Source of the DNA: Myxococcaceae bacterium
GTDB taxonomy: Bacteria > Myxococcota > Myxococcia > Myxococcales > Myxococcaceae
Length of the DNA stretch: 50,571 nt
Direction of reading: 5' to 3'
NCBI GenBank assembly: GCA_016793725.1
Contig: JAEUJP010000470.1
Location: 1-50,571 of the forward strand
This document shows positions 27,141 through 42,817 of the stretch, in pieces (the stretch's first letter is position 1; each line of letters begins with the position of its first letter). A program made the position numbers and the translations under genes. The notes under the pieces are model-generated. The model worked only from the letters and a program-made list of their open reading frames with translations. It was not told the origin of the DNA and did not search any database.

Positions 27141-27178
27141 GTGCATCACATTCGTTCGACGCAATGTCGTGCGGTGCA
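27141..27178. promoter_or_regulatory. Candidate LysR autoregulatory site
   Basis: TTCGTTCGACGCAATG (27151-27166) is 14 of 16 identical to the motif at 26170-26185. It is centred about 50 bases upstream of the lysR ATG (27110), with flanking GTGCA words at 27141 and 27174. The core ATTCGTTCGACGCAAT is partly palindromic. This is the position expected for autoregulation. The rest of the 27111-27244 gap shows nothing else clear. Confidence 0.4.
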
Positions 27179-27244
27179 GACCGTGAGGCTCTCAAGACCC
27201 TCCTCGAGGAGCCCCACGCTTCGACGACCGAGGCGTGAGCTGCG

Positions 27245-27406
27245 TCACATCGTGGGCAGTGCCCGAGCAGGCGGCTGCGCCGACGCCCGGGACTGCGGGG
27301 TCGTCGCCACGTGCGTCGCTCGATTCATGAACCACAGCGCCACACCGACCAGCAGCGCCGAACCCTGAATCCACACCAACAGAAACGGAAAGCCTTGAGA
27401 GAACAT
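27245..27406 (-). CDS. 53-residue single-span membrane protein
   Basis: This small gene has a strong Shine-Dalgarno (AAAGGAG) about 9 bases before its ATG at 27406. It encodes a protein starting MFSQGFPFLLVWIQG, with one hydrophobic helix (about residues 6-27) and a polar Ala/Pro/Arg tail. It lies 50 bases downstream of the gapN-like gene on the same strand, so it is probably the last gene of the bchG operon. I do not recognise it. The ribosome binding site and clean membrane helix make it likely to be real. Confidence 0.6.
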   Translation of the reverse strand: MFSQGFPFLLVWIQGSALLVGVALWFMNRATHVATTPQSRASAQPPARALPTM

Positions 27407-27456
27407 GTTTCAACTCCTTTGAGCCTCAAGGAGTGCATCAAGCGCACCAGCTCCGG

Positions 27457-29067
27457 TCAGAGCAGGTAGTCGGTGCTGAGAAACACCGAGTGGCGCCCCG
27501 TGAGAATGGTGCGCACCACCTGCTTGTTCGCCTCGGTCGCCTTCGCGGCCACCACCGTGCGAATGCTGAAGACCCGCAGCGCATCGGTCACCGAGAGGGT
27601 GCCCTCTGCAGAGTCTTTGCGACCGTTGAACGGGAAGCTGTCGGGGCCGCGCTGGCACTGGCAGTTCAGGTTGATGCGGCCGACCTGGTGCGCGCACGCG
27701 TCGATGACGCGACCCAGCTTCACCGCGTCTCTTCCGAACAGCGAGACCTGCTGCCCGAAGGGCGACTCGACCACCGCGTCGATGACCTCCTGCTCGTCGT
27801 CGAACACGGCGATGGGCACGAGCGGCCCGAACTGCTCCTCGTGCCACAGACGCATCGCGCGGGTCACCCCGAACACCACCGCGGGCCTGAAGAACGCTCC
27901 GGTCACCTCGCCGCCGTGCGGGTTCAGCACCCGCGCGCCGTGCTGCTTCGCGTTGTCGAGCAGGCCTTCGAGGTACTGGGTCTTGCCCGGCTCGGGCAGC
28001 GCGGTCAGCGAGACGCCCGGCTCCCACGGCGCTCCGGCCTTGAGCTTCTCGACCTCTGAGGTGAAGCGCTGCACGAAGGCATCGGCCAGCTGCCTTTGCA
28101 CCATGATGAGCTTGATGGCCGTGCAGCGCTGGCCGTTGAAGCTCAGCGCGCCGAGCACACACTCTCTGACCGCCTCGTCGAGGTCGGCGTCGGCCATCAC
28201 CACGCCGATGTTCTTGGCGTCGAGGCCGAGCACCGCCTTGAGGCGATGCGGGCGCGGGTGCATGCGCTTCAAGTCGTCGGCGCCCTTGCTCGTGCCGATG
28301 AAGGCCAGCACGTCGACCTTGCCGCTCGCCATGAGCGCGCCCACCGTCTCGCGGCCCCGGCCGTAGATGACGTTGACGACGCCGGGCGGGAAGCACTCTT
28401 TGAACGCCTGCAAGAGCGGCTGAACGAGGAGCACGCCGAACTTCGCCGGCTTGAAGACCACCGGGTTGCCCATCAGCAGCGCCGGGAACAGGGTGCTGAA
28501 GGTCTCGTTGAGCGGGTAGTTGTAGGGGCCCATGCAGAGCGCCACGCCCATGGGCACGCGCCGCACCTGCCCCATGATGCCCTGCTCGTGCATGAAGCGC
28601 GTCGCGTGGCGGTCGGCTTCTTTCAGCGCCGCGATGGTGTCGACGATGTAGTCGACCGTGCGATCGAACTCTTTTTCGGCGTCCTTCAGCGGCTTGCCGA
28701 TTTCCCACATCAAGAGCTTCACCACCGGCGAGCGCTGGTCGCGCATCGCCTTCAAGAACCGCTCGACGTGGGCGATGCGGTCGGCGACCGGCAGCGTCGG
28801 CCACGCCCCTCGACCGAGGTCCCACGCCTTCACGGCGGCCTCGAGCGCGAGCAGCGACTCTTTGGTGGTGAGCAGCGGCGTGCTGCCCAAGACCCGCTGC
28901 CGAACCACCCCGTCGGAGTCCTTCACCGACACCGGTGAGACCACCTCGTTCACCGGGCCCTCCCATTGAACGAGCTCGCCCCCCACCAGGTACTCGCGCT
29001 GGTGCAGCGGGGCCCCGAGCCGAAACGCTTCGGGTATCTCGGCTTCAGTCGGAATCATGGGCGTCAT
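27457..29067 (-). CDS. gapN: GapN-like NADP-dependent glyceraldehyde-3-phosphate dehydrogenase
   Basis: GapN oxidises glyceraldehyde-3-phosphate directly to 3-phosphoglycerate with NADP+, making NADPH but no ATP. The 536-residue product is an aldehyde dehydrogenase with MGPYNYPLNETF (about 179-190), the catalytic FNGQRCTA (Cys315), EEQFGPLVPIAVFDDEQEV and the CQCQRGPDSFPFNG motif typical of GapN relatives. The usual general-base Glu motif LELGGK reads LGLDAK here, so the Glu is not at its normal place. Substrate assignment is by family resemblance. The ATG overlaps the bciA stop (ATGA), tying it to pigment genes. Confidence 0.75.
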   Translation of the reverse strand: MTPMIPTEAEIPEAFRLGAPLHQREYLVGGELVQWEGPVNEVVSPVSVKDSDGVVRQRVLGSTPLLTTKESLLALEAAVKAWDLGRGAWPTLPVADRIAHVERFLKAMRDQRSPVVKLLMWEIGKPLKDAEKEFDRTVDYIVDTIAALKEADRHATRFMHEQGIMGQVRRVPMGVALCMGPYNYPLNETFSTLFPALLMGNPVVFKPAKFGVLLVQPLLQAFKECFPPGVVNVIYGRGRETVGALMASGKVDVLAFIGTSKGADDLKRMHPRPHRLKAVLGLDAKNIGVVMADADLDEAVRECVLGALSFNGQRCTAIKLIMVQRQLADAFVQRFTSEVEKLKAGAPWEPGVSLTALPEPGKTQYLEGLLDNAKQHGARVLNPHGGEVTGAFFRPAVVFGVTRAMRLWHEEQFGPLVPIAVFDDEQEVIDAVVESPFGQQVSLFGRDAVKLGRVIDACAHQVGRINLNCQCQRGPDSFPFNGRKDSAEGTLSVTDALRVFSIRTVVAAKATEANKQVVRTILTGRHSVFLSTDYLL

Positions 29068-30038
29068 GTGTCGTTGCCTTTCGTGAACAGCGCGTGGTCA
29101 CCCAGCTCCTGGCCCGAGAGGCCCTCGCTCCAGACGCGGGCATAGAAGTCGCGCAGCGTGTCGTGGCCGTACGACGGCGTCGCCTCGGCGTCGTAGCGGC
29201 CGTGCGCTGCATCGAATGCCAACATCGACTCGGTGGCGTAGTAGCGCCCGATGCGCACGAGCTCGGCCTTCTCGGCCAGCCCGGGAAACCAGCGGCCCAG
29301 GCCGCCGAGGAGCGCTGCGATGAAGCCGAGCAGCCACACCGGCACCCGGCGCACCGGCACCGGCGCACCGCGCAGCTCCGACAGCAGCGCGGCCTGCTGG
29401 CGCGGCGACACCGGAGGCCCCGGCCCACCGATGGGCAGCACCTGGTTGTGCTTCGCCGGGTGCTCCAGGCAATCGGCCAGGAAGCGCGCGAGGTCTCTTT
29501 CGCTGATGGGCTTGCAGGCGGTGAGCTCGCCGTCGCCGAACACCATGAACGGCTTGCCGCGCTTCACCGCCGGCACCTGCCCCGCCAGCGACTTGAAGAA
29601 CGCCGTCGGCCGCACGATGGAGTAGGCGACGCCCGACGCCATCAGCGCCCGCTCGAACGCGAGCTTCGCGTGCTGGAAGGCGAGCCGCGGCCGCTGCACG
29701 CAGATGGCCGAGAGCAGCACGAAGTGTTGTACCCCCGCGCTCCGCGCCACCTCGAGCACGTTCAGGTTCGCCTGGTGCTCGACACGCCAGGCGTCGGCCG
29801 GCGCCCCGGTGCGGGTCGCGAGGCACGAGACGACGGCGTCGAACCGCTGCGAGGCGACGGCCGCTCGCACCGAGGCGAGGTCGGTGACCTCACCGCAGCG
29901 CACGTCGGCGCCAGCGAGCGGCTCGGTGACCGCGGCCTCGCGGCGCACCACACAGCTGACGTCGTGGCCCCGCAGCACCAGCTCGCGCACCACGTGCCGG
30001 CCGATGTAGCCCGTGCCGCCCGCGACCAGCACCCTCAC
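29064..30038 (-). CDS. bciA: Divinyl (proto)chlorophyllide 8-vinyl reductase, BciA type
   Basis: BciA uses NADPH to reduce the C8 vinyl group. The 324-residue SDR/NmrA-like product has the Rossmann motif VAGGTGYIGRHVV near residue 4 and the BciA signatures SCLATRTGAPADAWRVEHQA and HFVLLSAICVQRPRLAFQHA, with RPTAFFKSLAGQ following. The GTG start (30038) overlaps the aceK stop as GTGA. Cyclase and reductase functions elsewhere in the window complete the pathway; no bchJ is seen. Confidence 0.92.
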   Translation of the reverse strand: MRVLVAGGTGYIGRHVVRELVLRGHDVSCVVRREAAVTEPLAGADVRCGEVTDLASVRAAVASQRFDAVVSCLATRTGAPADAWRVEHQANLNVLEVARSAGVQHFVLLSAICVQRPRLAFQHAKLAFERALMASGVAYSIVRPTAFFKSLAGQVPAVKRGKPFMVFGDGELTACKPISERDLARFLADCLEHPAKHNQVLPIGGPGPPVSPRQQAALLSELRGAPVPVRRVPVWLLGFIAALLGGLGRWFPGLAEKAELVRIGRYYATESMLAFDAAHGRYDAEATPSYGHDTLRDFYARVWSEGLSGQELGDHALFTKGNDT

Positions 30039-31768
30039 GGCGGGCTCCTCGCGGCCGAGAAGCGCACCGCCTCGGGGTAGGGCGCGACGCGGCCCGGGTG
30101 ACCTGAGAGGAGCTGTTCTTTCAGCCCATTCCAGAAGCCCGGCGTGAAGAGGTGGCCATGGCGCTTCAGCGCCGAGAGCACCCGGGGGTCGGGGCTCAAG
30201 AAGGGCGGCCACTCTTCGGGGAAGACGTCGTGCGGCCCGACCGAATACCAGGCCTCGCCGCGCAGCTCGTCTTCTTCGAAGGGTGAGGTCGGCAGCGCGC
30301 GAAACCGCATGCGGGTGACGAGGTCAATCTCGTCGTAGTCGTAGAACACGACGCGCCCGAGCCGGGTCACCCCGAAGTTCTTGAACAAGAGGTCACCGGC
30401 GAAGAGGTTGGTGATGGCCAGCTCGGTCAGGCACCGCGCGAAGTCGTCGACCGCGAGGTCGACCTGCTCGGCCGTCGCCTTGCGCAGGTAGAGGTCGAGC
30501 GGCTCGAGCCGGCGCTCGAGGTACAGGTGCTCGAGCACCACCGTGTCGCCGTCTTCGACCAGCTGGCCAGGCACCTCGCGGCGCAGCTCATCGAGCAGCG
30601 CGGGCGACAGCCGCGCGCGGGGAAAGGCCACGTCGGCGTACTCGAGCGTGTCGGCCATGCGCCCGGCGCGGTCGGCCCGCTTCACCTGCAGGTAGCGCTC
30701 TTCGACCGTCTTGCGGTCGGTGTCTTTCGGCGGCCTCGGTCGGTCGCGAATCACCTTGAAGACGAACGGAAACGACGGGAGCGTGAACACCACCATCACC
30801 AACCCCGCCGTGCCCGGTGCGAGGGTGAGCAGGTCGGTCGAGTGCCGGAGGTGGTGCAGCAGGTCGCGGTAGAAGAGCGCCTTCGACGCCTTGCCGAAGC
30901 CCACCATGGCGTAGAGCTCCCACGCGGGCTTGCTCGGCAACATCTGCTTGAGGAAGCGCACCCACGTCGAGGGCACGTCGATGTCGGCGAGAAAGTAGGC
31001 GCGCGTCGACGAGAACAGCGTGGCGAGCAGGGCAGGGTCGACGATGAGCGCGTCGAGCTTGAGCTGCCCTTGGGGCCCGAACACGATGGGCACCACCCAC
31101 GGCTGAATGGTCAAGCCGTTGACTGCGCGCCCGACGATGAACGCCTCGCGGCCGCGGAACAGGAGCGACTCGAGCACCTGGAGCTGGAAGTTGGGCTCGG
31201 CGTGCAGCGGCCGTGGCAGCGCCTTGCGCAGCGCACGCACCGCGAACCGCACGTCGCGCTCGAGGTCTTCGAACTTCGGCGAGAGCCCGAAGTCGCGCAC
31301 CAGCGCCGCCAGCGTCGTGCGCAGGCCGTGGTGTGCGGGGTAGTAGCAGCGGTACGAGGGCTCATCGAGGTCGAGGTATTCGGTCGAGATGCTCGGCCGC
31401 ACGAACATGAACTGGTTCTGAAAGTACCGTCGCGAAAGAACGCGGGTCGTGACGGTGTTGAAGAAGACCTCGGCGAGCTCGGGCTGGCGGTGGTCGAGCA
31501 GCAGGGCGATGTACGCGAGCTTCACCTCGCCCCAGTGCGCTTCGCTCAAGAGCTCGGCGGGCACCTCGGCGCGCAGCCGCTCGACACACTCGCGCACGCG
31601 CTGGTCGTACCAGTCGAGCCGCGCGACCTGCAGCGCACGCAGCTCTTCCCACCGCTGGTTCTCGAACAGGCCCTTCGCGTCACGGCCCGCGCCGTAAATC
31701 TTCGCGAAGTGCTTCTCGAACCCGTCGAGCAGTACCCGCGCCACTCGCGCCTGGGGTCGCCGCGCCAT
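30035..31768 (-). CDS. aceK: Isocitrate dehydrogenase kinase/phosphatase
   Basis: AceK phosphorylates and dephosphorylates isocitrate dehydrogenase, setting the split between the TCA cycle and glyoxylate bypass. The 577-residue length matches E. coli AceK. Landmarks are the ATP-binding FPFVFKVIRDRPRPPK near residue 325, VKRADRAGRMADT, and the catalytic region GDLLFKNFGVTRLGRVVFYD followed by YDEI (about 440-465), with the catalytic Asp and Asn in place. It lies between a small membrane gene and bciA, overlapping bciA by four bases. Finding it inside a bacteriochlorophyll operon is unexpected; no aceA or aceB is adjacent. Confidence 0.93.
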   Translation of the reverse strand: MARRPQARVARVLLDGFEKHFAKIYGAGRDAKGLFENQRWEELRALQVARLDWYDQRVRECVERLRAEVPAELLSEAHWGEVKLAYIALLLDHRQPELAEVFFNTVTTRVLSRRYFQNQFMFVRPSISTEYLDLDEPSYRCYYPAHHGLRTTLAALVRDFGLSPKFEDLERDVRFAVRALRKALPRPLHAEPNFQLQVLESLLFRGREAFIVGRAVNGLTIQPWVVPIVFGPQGQLKLDALIVDPALLATLFSSTRAYFLADIDVPSTWVRFLKQMLPSKPAWELYAMVGFGKASKALFYRDLLHHLRHSTDLLTLAPGTAGLVMVVFTLPSFPFVFKVIRDRPRPPKDTDRKTVEERYLQVKRADRAGRMADTLEYADVAFPRARLSPALLDELRREVPGQLVEDGDTVVLEHLYLERRLEPLDLYLRKATAEQVDLAVDDFARCLTELAITNLFAGDLLFKNFGVTRLGRVVFYDYDEIDLVTRMRFRALPTSPFEEDELRGEAWYSVGPHDVFPEEWPPFLSPDPRVLSALKRHGHLFTPGFWNGLKEQLLSGHPGRVAPYPEAVRFSAARSPP

Positions 31769-31774
31769 GGCTGC

Positions 31775-32029
31775 TCAGCGCGCTCTGACCCGGCGCACCA
31801 GGTCGAACAGGTGTGCGGGAAACGAGGCGGCGAGCAGGGCCACCACCACCCAGACCGACGCGCCCGTCAGCGCCGCGCGCACCGCGAGAATCAAGAACGC
31901 TCCGGCCACGAGCTGGCCGGCCAGATCGCCCAGCCGCACCTTCTTGCGCTGGAGCCACAAAAGCTCGAGCGCGAAGACTCCGAGCGCTACATCACAGACA
32001 TGGCCCTCGGCGACGAAGCGCTGAATCAC
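31775..32029 (-). CDS. Small membrane protein between bchP and aceK
   Basis: An 84-residue protein with two hydrophobic segments: one at about residues 14-24, and a longer one at about 38-75 that could be two spans around VWVVVALLAASFPAHLFDLV. The GTG start overlaps the bchP stop as GTGA and the stop is 6 bases before aceK, so it is embedded in the operon. I do not recognise the family. A role in pigment or membrane assembly is only inferred from position. Confidence 0.6.
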   Translation of the reverse strand: MIQRFVAEGHVCDVALGVFALELLWLQRKKVRLGDLAGQLVAGAFLILAVRAALTGASVWVVVALLAASFPAHLFDLVRRVRAR

Positions 32030-33198
32030 GAGGGGGTGCCGAACCCCAGCAGGTGGGCGACGTCGCGGAAGAAGATGCGCACGTGCGCCTTCGGCTTGGC
32101 CTTCACGAGCTCTTTGTTCATGTAGGCCTGCCAGGTGAGGGCCTGCACGTCGGGGTCACGGCACATCTTCACGAAGCGCTCGCGCCGCGCGTCGCTCGAG
32201 TACCAGAAGTACTGCATGACCCCGAGAATGAAGAAGACCCGCCCGTGCGCCCTCATGAAGCGCTTTCGCGCGAGCTTGAGGGCGCGGCCGTCGCAGGTCT
32301 CGAGCTGCTCGAGCCCCGCCTCGGCGGCCAGCTGCCCACCCACCATCGCGTAGTAGATGCCCTCGCCCGAAGCGGGAGCCACCACGCCGGCGGCGTCGCC
32401 GGCGAGCACCACGTCTTTCCCGTTGTCCCAGCGGCCGAGCGGCTTCATCGGTATCGGCGCCCCCTCGCCCCGCACGGTGCGCGCGGCCGAGAGCCCGGCG
32501 CGCTCGCGCAGCCGGGCCACCGAGGGCCGCAGGCCGAAGCCCTTCACCGCGCTGCCCGAGCCGATGCTCACCGTCTTCCCGTGGGGGAACACCCAGCCGT
32601 AGAAGTCGGGCGAGATGCCGCCGTCGTAGACCACGTCGCAGCGCGCGCCGTCGTAGCCAGCCTGGGCCTCGGGCGCTTCGACAATCTCGTGGTACGCGAA
32701 CACGCAGGGCGGCCCGTTGGGGTTCACCTCTTGCCGTGCGACCTGCGAGAGCGCGCCGTCGGCGCCGATGACGAGCGAGGTGTAGACCGCGCGCGGAGCC
32801 CCGCCGCGCTCGCGATAGTGTACGGTCGCAACGCCGTCGTCGCGGCTGATGCGCTCGTAGGTGCCCTCTCGCCGCGTGGCCCCGTGGTCGGCCGCGCGCA
32901 CGCGCAGCCACTCGTCGAACTTCTCGCGGTCGACCATGCCGACGAAGCCGCCGTCGATCGGCATGTCGACGTCGGTCTTGCTCGGGGCGGTCATGCGCGC
33001 CGCGCGAATGCGCGCGCACAACAGCTCGTCGGGAATCTCGAAGTCGCGAATCAGCCGCGGCGGTATGGCTCCACCGCACGGCTTGATGCGGCCCGCCTTG
33101 TCGAGCAGCAGCACCTGTTTGCCCGCGCGCGCGAGCACGTCGGCCGCGGTCGCCCCCGAAGGGCCACCACCCACCACCACTGCGTCGAAGAACTCCAT
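32026..33198 (-). CDS. bchP: Geranylgeranyl reductase
   Basis: BchP is a flavoprotein that reduces the geranylgeranyl tail of bacteriochlorophyll to phytyl using NADPH. The 390-residue product has the FAD dinucleotide-binding motif VVVGGGPSGATAADVLARAG near residue 7, IKPCGGAIPPRL near residue 38, VIGADGALSQVAR, and the second FAD motif VVLAGDAAGVVAPASGEGIYYA near residue 285. All are typical of the BchP/ChlP family. It follows bchG by 13 bases. Confidence 0.95.
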   Translation of the reverse strand: MEFFDAVVVGGGPSGATAADVLARAGKQVLLLDKAGRIKPCGGAIPPRLIRDFEIPDELLCARIRAARMTAPSKTDVDMPIDGGFVGMVDREKFDEWLRVRAADHGATRREGTYERISRDDGVATVHYRERGGAPRAVYTSLVIGADGALSQVARQEVNPNGPPCVFAYHEIVEAPEAQAGYDGARCDVVYDGGISPDFYGWVFPHGKTVSIGSGSAVKGFGLRPSVARLRERAGLSAARTVRGEGAPIPMKPLGRWDNGKDVVLAGDAAGVVAPASGEGIYYAMVGGQLAAEAGLEQLETCDGRALKLARKRFMRAHGRVFFILGVMQYFWYSSDARRERFVKMCRDPDVQALTWQAYMNKELVKAKPKAHVRIFFRDVAHLLGFGTPS

Positions 33199-33211
33199 CG
33201 GGCCGCTCCTT

Positions 33212-34147
33212 TCAGCTCAACAGCGCGCGCACCGCGAACGCGCTGGTCATCATTCCCGTGACGTACAGCGTGGTGCCGGTCGCGTTGTAGAGCGGCGCCC
33301 GCTGCTTCGGGTTCTTCAGCAACATCGGCATCAGGGCCACCTGCGCGGCCAGCACCGCGGCCACGCCGAGCGGCTCGAAGAAGCGGCCCTCGCGGGCGAG
33401 CAGCGCCACCACCACCACCTGCGGCGCAGCCATCACCACGCAGGCCACCAGCGCCGAGTTGCCGACGCCGAGCTGCACCGGCAGGCTCTTGATGCCGAGC
33501 GCCTGGTCACCCTCGACCGACTTGAAGTCGTTGAGCACCATGATGCCGAAGGCGCCGGCGCTGTAGAGCAGCGCGAGCGCCGTGATGCGGCCGTCGGGCA
33601 GCTGCTGCGAGAGCGCCGCCGCGCCGGTGAACCACGGCAGCCCCTCGTAGCAGAGCCCGACCGCGGTGTTGCCGAACCAGCCGTTGAGCTTGAGCCGCAG
33701 CGGCGGCGCGCTGTACGCCCAGGCGAGGGCGAGCCCGACGAGGCTCGCCACCAGCACCCAGCGCCCGAGCGCCGCGCCGACGGCGAGTGAAAGCACCGAC
33801 CACCCCAGCGCGATGTACAGGCCCCAGCGCCCCGGCACCCGCCCCGACGGTATGGGGCGGTTCGGCTCGTTGATGGCGTCGACGTCGCGATCGAACCAGT
33901 CGTTCGCCGCCTGGCTCGTGCCGCACACCAGCGGCCCCGCGAGCAGCACCGCGCCGACAATCTGCAGCCAGTGCTCGAGAAACGGCACCCCCGCCGAGAC
34001 GACCCCGCACGCCAGCGCCCACATCGGCGCGAACCAGGTCACGGGCTTGAGCAGCTGCAGCACCGCGCGCGCCGAGGGCAGCGCTTGGGGCTGCACCTTG
34101 TGGCCCAGCGTTTCTGCGACGACCGACGGCGAAAGTGAGTGACGCAC
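33212..34147 (-). CDS. bchG: Bacteriochlorophyll synthase
   Basis: BchG is the membrane prenyltransferase that attaches the geranylgeranyl or phytyl tail to bacteriochlorophyllide a. The protein has about eight hydrophobic segments and the UbiA-family Asp motif NDWFDRDVDAINEPNRPIPS near residue 85; a second Asp motif (NDFKSVEGDQALGIKSLP) is near residue 202. I chose the GTG at 34147 (311 residues), preceded by an AAAGGTGG ribosome site, over the in-frame ATG at 34207, which lies inside the operator palindrome. It starts the leftward bch operon, divergent from bchF. Confidence 0.93.
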   Translation of the reverse strand: MRHSLSPSVVAETLGHKVQPQALPSARAVLQLLKPVTWFAPMWALACGVVSAGVPFLEHWLQIVGAVLLAGPLVCGTSQAANDWFDRDVDAINEPNRPIPSGRVPGRWGLYIALGWSVLSLAVGAALGRWVLVASLVGLALAWAYSAPPLRLKLNGWFGNTAVGLCYEGLPWFTGAAALSQQLPDGRITALALLYSAGAFGIMVLNDFKSVEGDQALGIKSLPVQLGVGNSALVACVVMAAPQVVVVALLAREGRFFEPLGVAAVLAAQVALMPMLLKNPKQRAPLYNATGTTLYVTGMMTSAFAVRALLS

Positions 34148-34193
34148 GAGACGAGAGCCACCTTTCCCAGGCCCGCAGTCGTACCACGCTCCG

Positions 34194-34259
34194 TGGAAAA
34201 GTGTCATGTTTGATTTACGTCAATCAAACTTGACACTCGGGCGTGGAGTTCCGTACTGT
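34194..34259. promoter_or_regulatory. Divergent bchG/bchF promoter with two abutting PpsR-type boxes
   Basis: Bases 34201-34236 form a near-perfect palindrome made of two boxes in opposite directions that share the central CG. The rightward box is CGTCAATCAAACTTGACA (34218-34235); the leftward box, read on the minus strand, is CGTAAATCAAACATGACA (34219-34202). For bchF a -35 TTGACA (34230-34235) and a -10 TACTGT (34254-34259), 18 bases apart, can be seen; the -10 ends 6 bases before the bchF GTG, implying a leaderless mRNA. TGGAAAAGTGTCA at 34194-34206 recurs at 7022-7034. Confidence 0.65.
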
Positions 34260-34261
34260 GA

Positions 34262-42139
<7,878 letters not shown>

Positions 42140-42140
<1 letters not shown>

Positions 42141-42817
42141 TGGACACCGCCGTCTACGCGCTCAAGCGCGACCAGCTCGAGCAGTACTTCGACCGCACCG
42201 CCGCGAAGGCCTGGGCGAACCTGACCTCGACCGGCCCGGTCGGCTACATTCGCTCGACGGTTCGGGCCGGGCGTGACCGCATGCGAGGCCTGCTCGGCGG
42301 CTGGCTGCCCGAAGACCTGAGCGGGCTCCGGGTGCTCGACGCCGGCTGCGGCACCGGCGCGCTCGCCATCGACCTCGCCCGGCGGGGGGCCCAGGTCGTC
42401 GCCATCGACCTCTCGCCCACCCTCGTCGCGCTGGCTCGCGAGCGCGCGCCTCGAGAGCTCGCCATCGACTTCCGGGTGAGCGACATGCTCGACCCGAAGC
42501 TGGGCGACTTCGACCACGTGGTCGCGATGGACTCGCTCATTCACTACCCCGAGCCCGAGATGGCGGGCCTCGTCGGCCACCTCGCAAAGCGGGCGCGGCG
42601 CAGCGTGCTCGTCACCTTCGCGCCGCGCACGTTTCTGCTCTCGCTCATGCACGCGGCGGGGCGGCTGTTCCCCCGAGGCAACCGCTCGCCCGACCTGACG
42701 CCCATCGCCGAAAAGCAGCTGGTCTCACGCCTGCGCGCCGCGGGCCTCGTGACCGGGCGCACCGAGCGCGTCAAGAGCGGCTTCTACACCTCGCAGGCGC
42801 TGGAGCTGCGCGCGTGA
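42140..42817 (+). CDS. bchM: Mg-protoporphyrin IX methyltransferase
   Basis: BchM methylates the C13 propionate of Mg-protoporphyrin IX with SAM, preparing the substrate of AcsF. The 225-residue product has the SAM motif VLDAGCGTGALAIDLA near residue 64, a conserved DHVVAMDSLIHYP stretch near 125 and a C-terminal FYTSQALELRA. Its stop overlaps the GTG of lhaA as GTGA. Confidence 0.95.

Noticed and set aside
27192..27413. Alternative 73-codon minus-strand frame beginning near the same place as the small membrane gene
   Set aside because: It lacks a membrane helix or motif, and its start does not sit at the right distance from the AAAGGAG site; the 27406 frame fits better.
30527..32125. Plus-strand open frame of 532 codons opposite aceK
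   Set aside because: AceK on the other strand is unambiguous; this frame is its shadow, with Arg/His/Glu-rich sequence.
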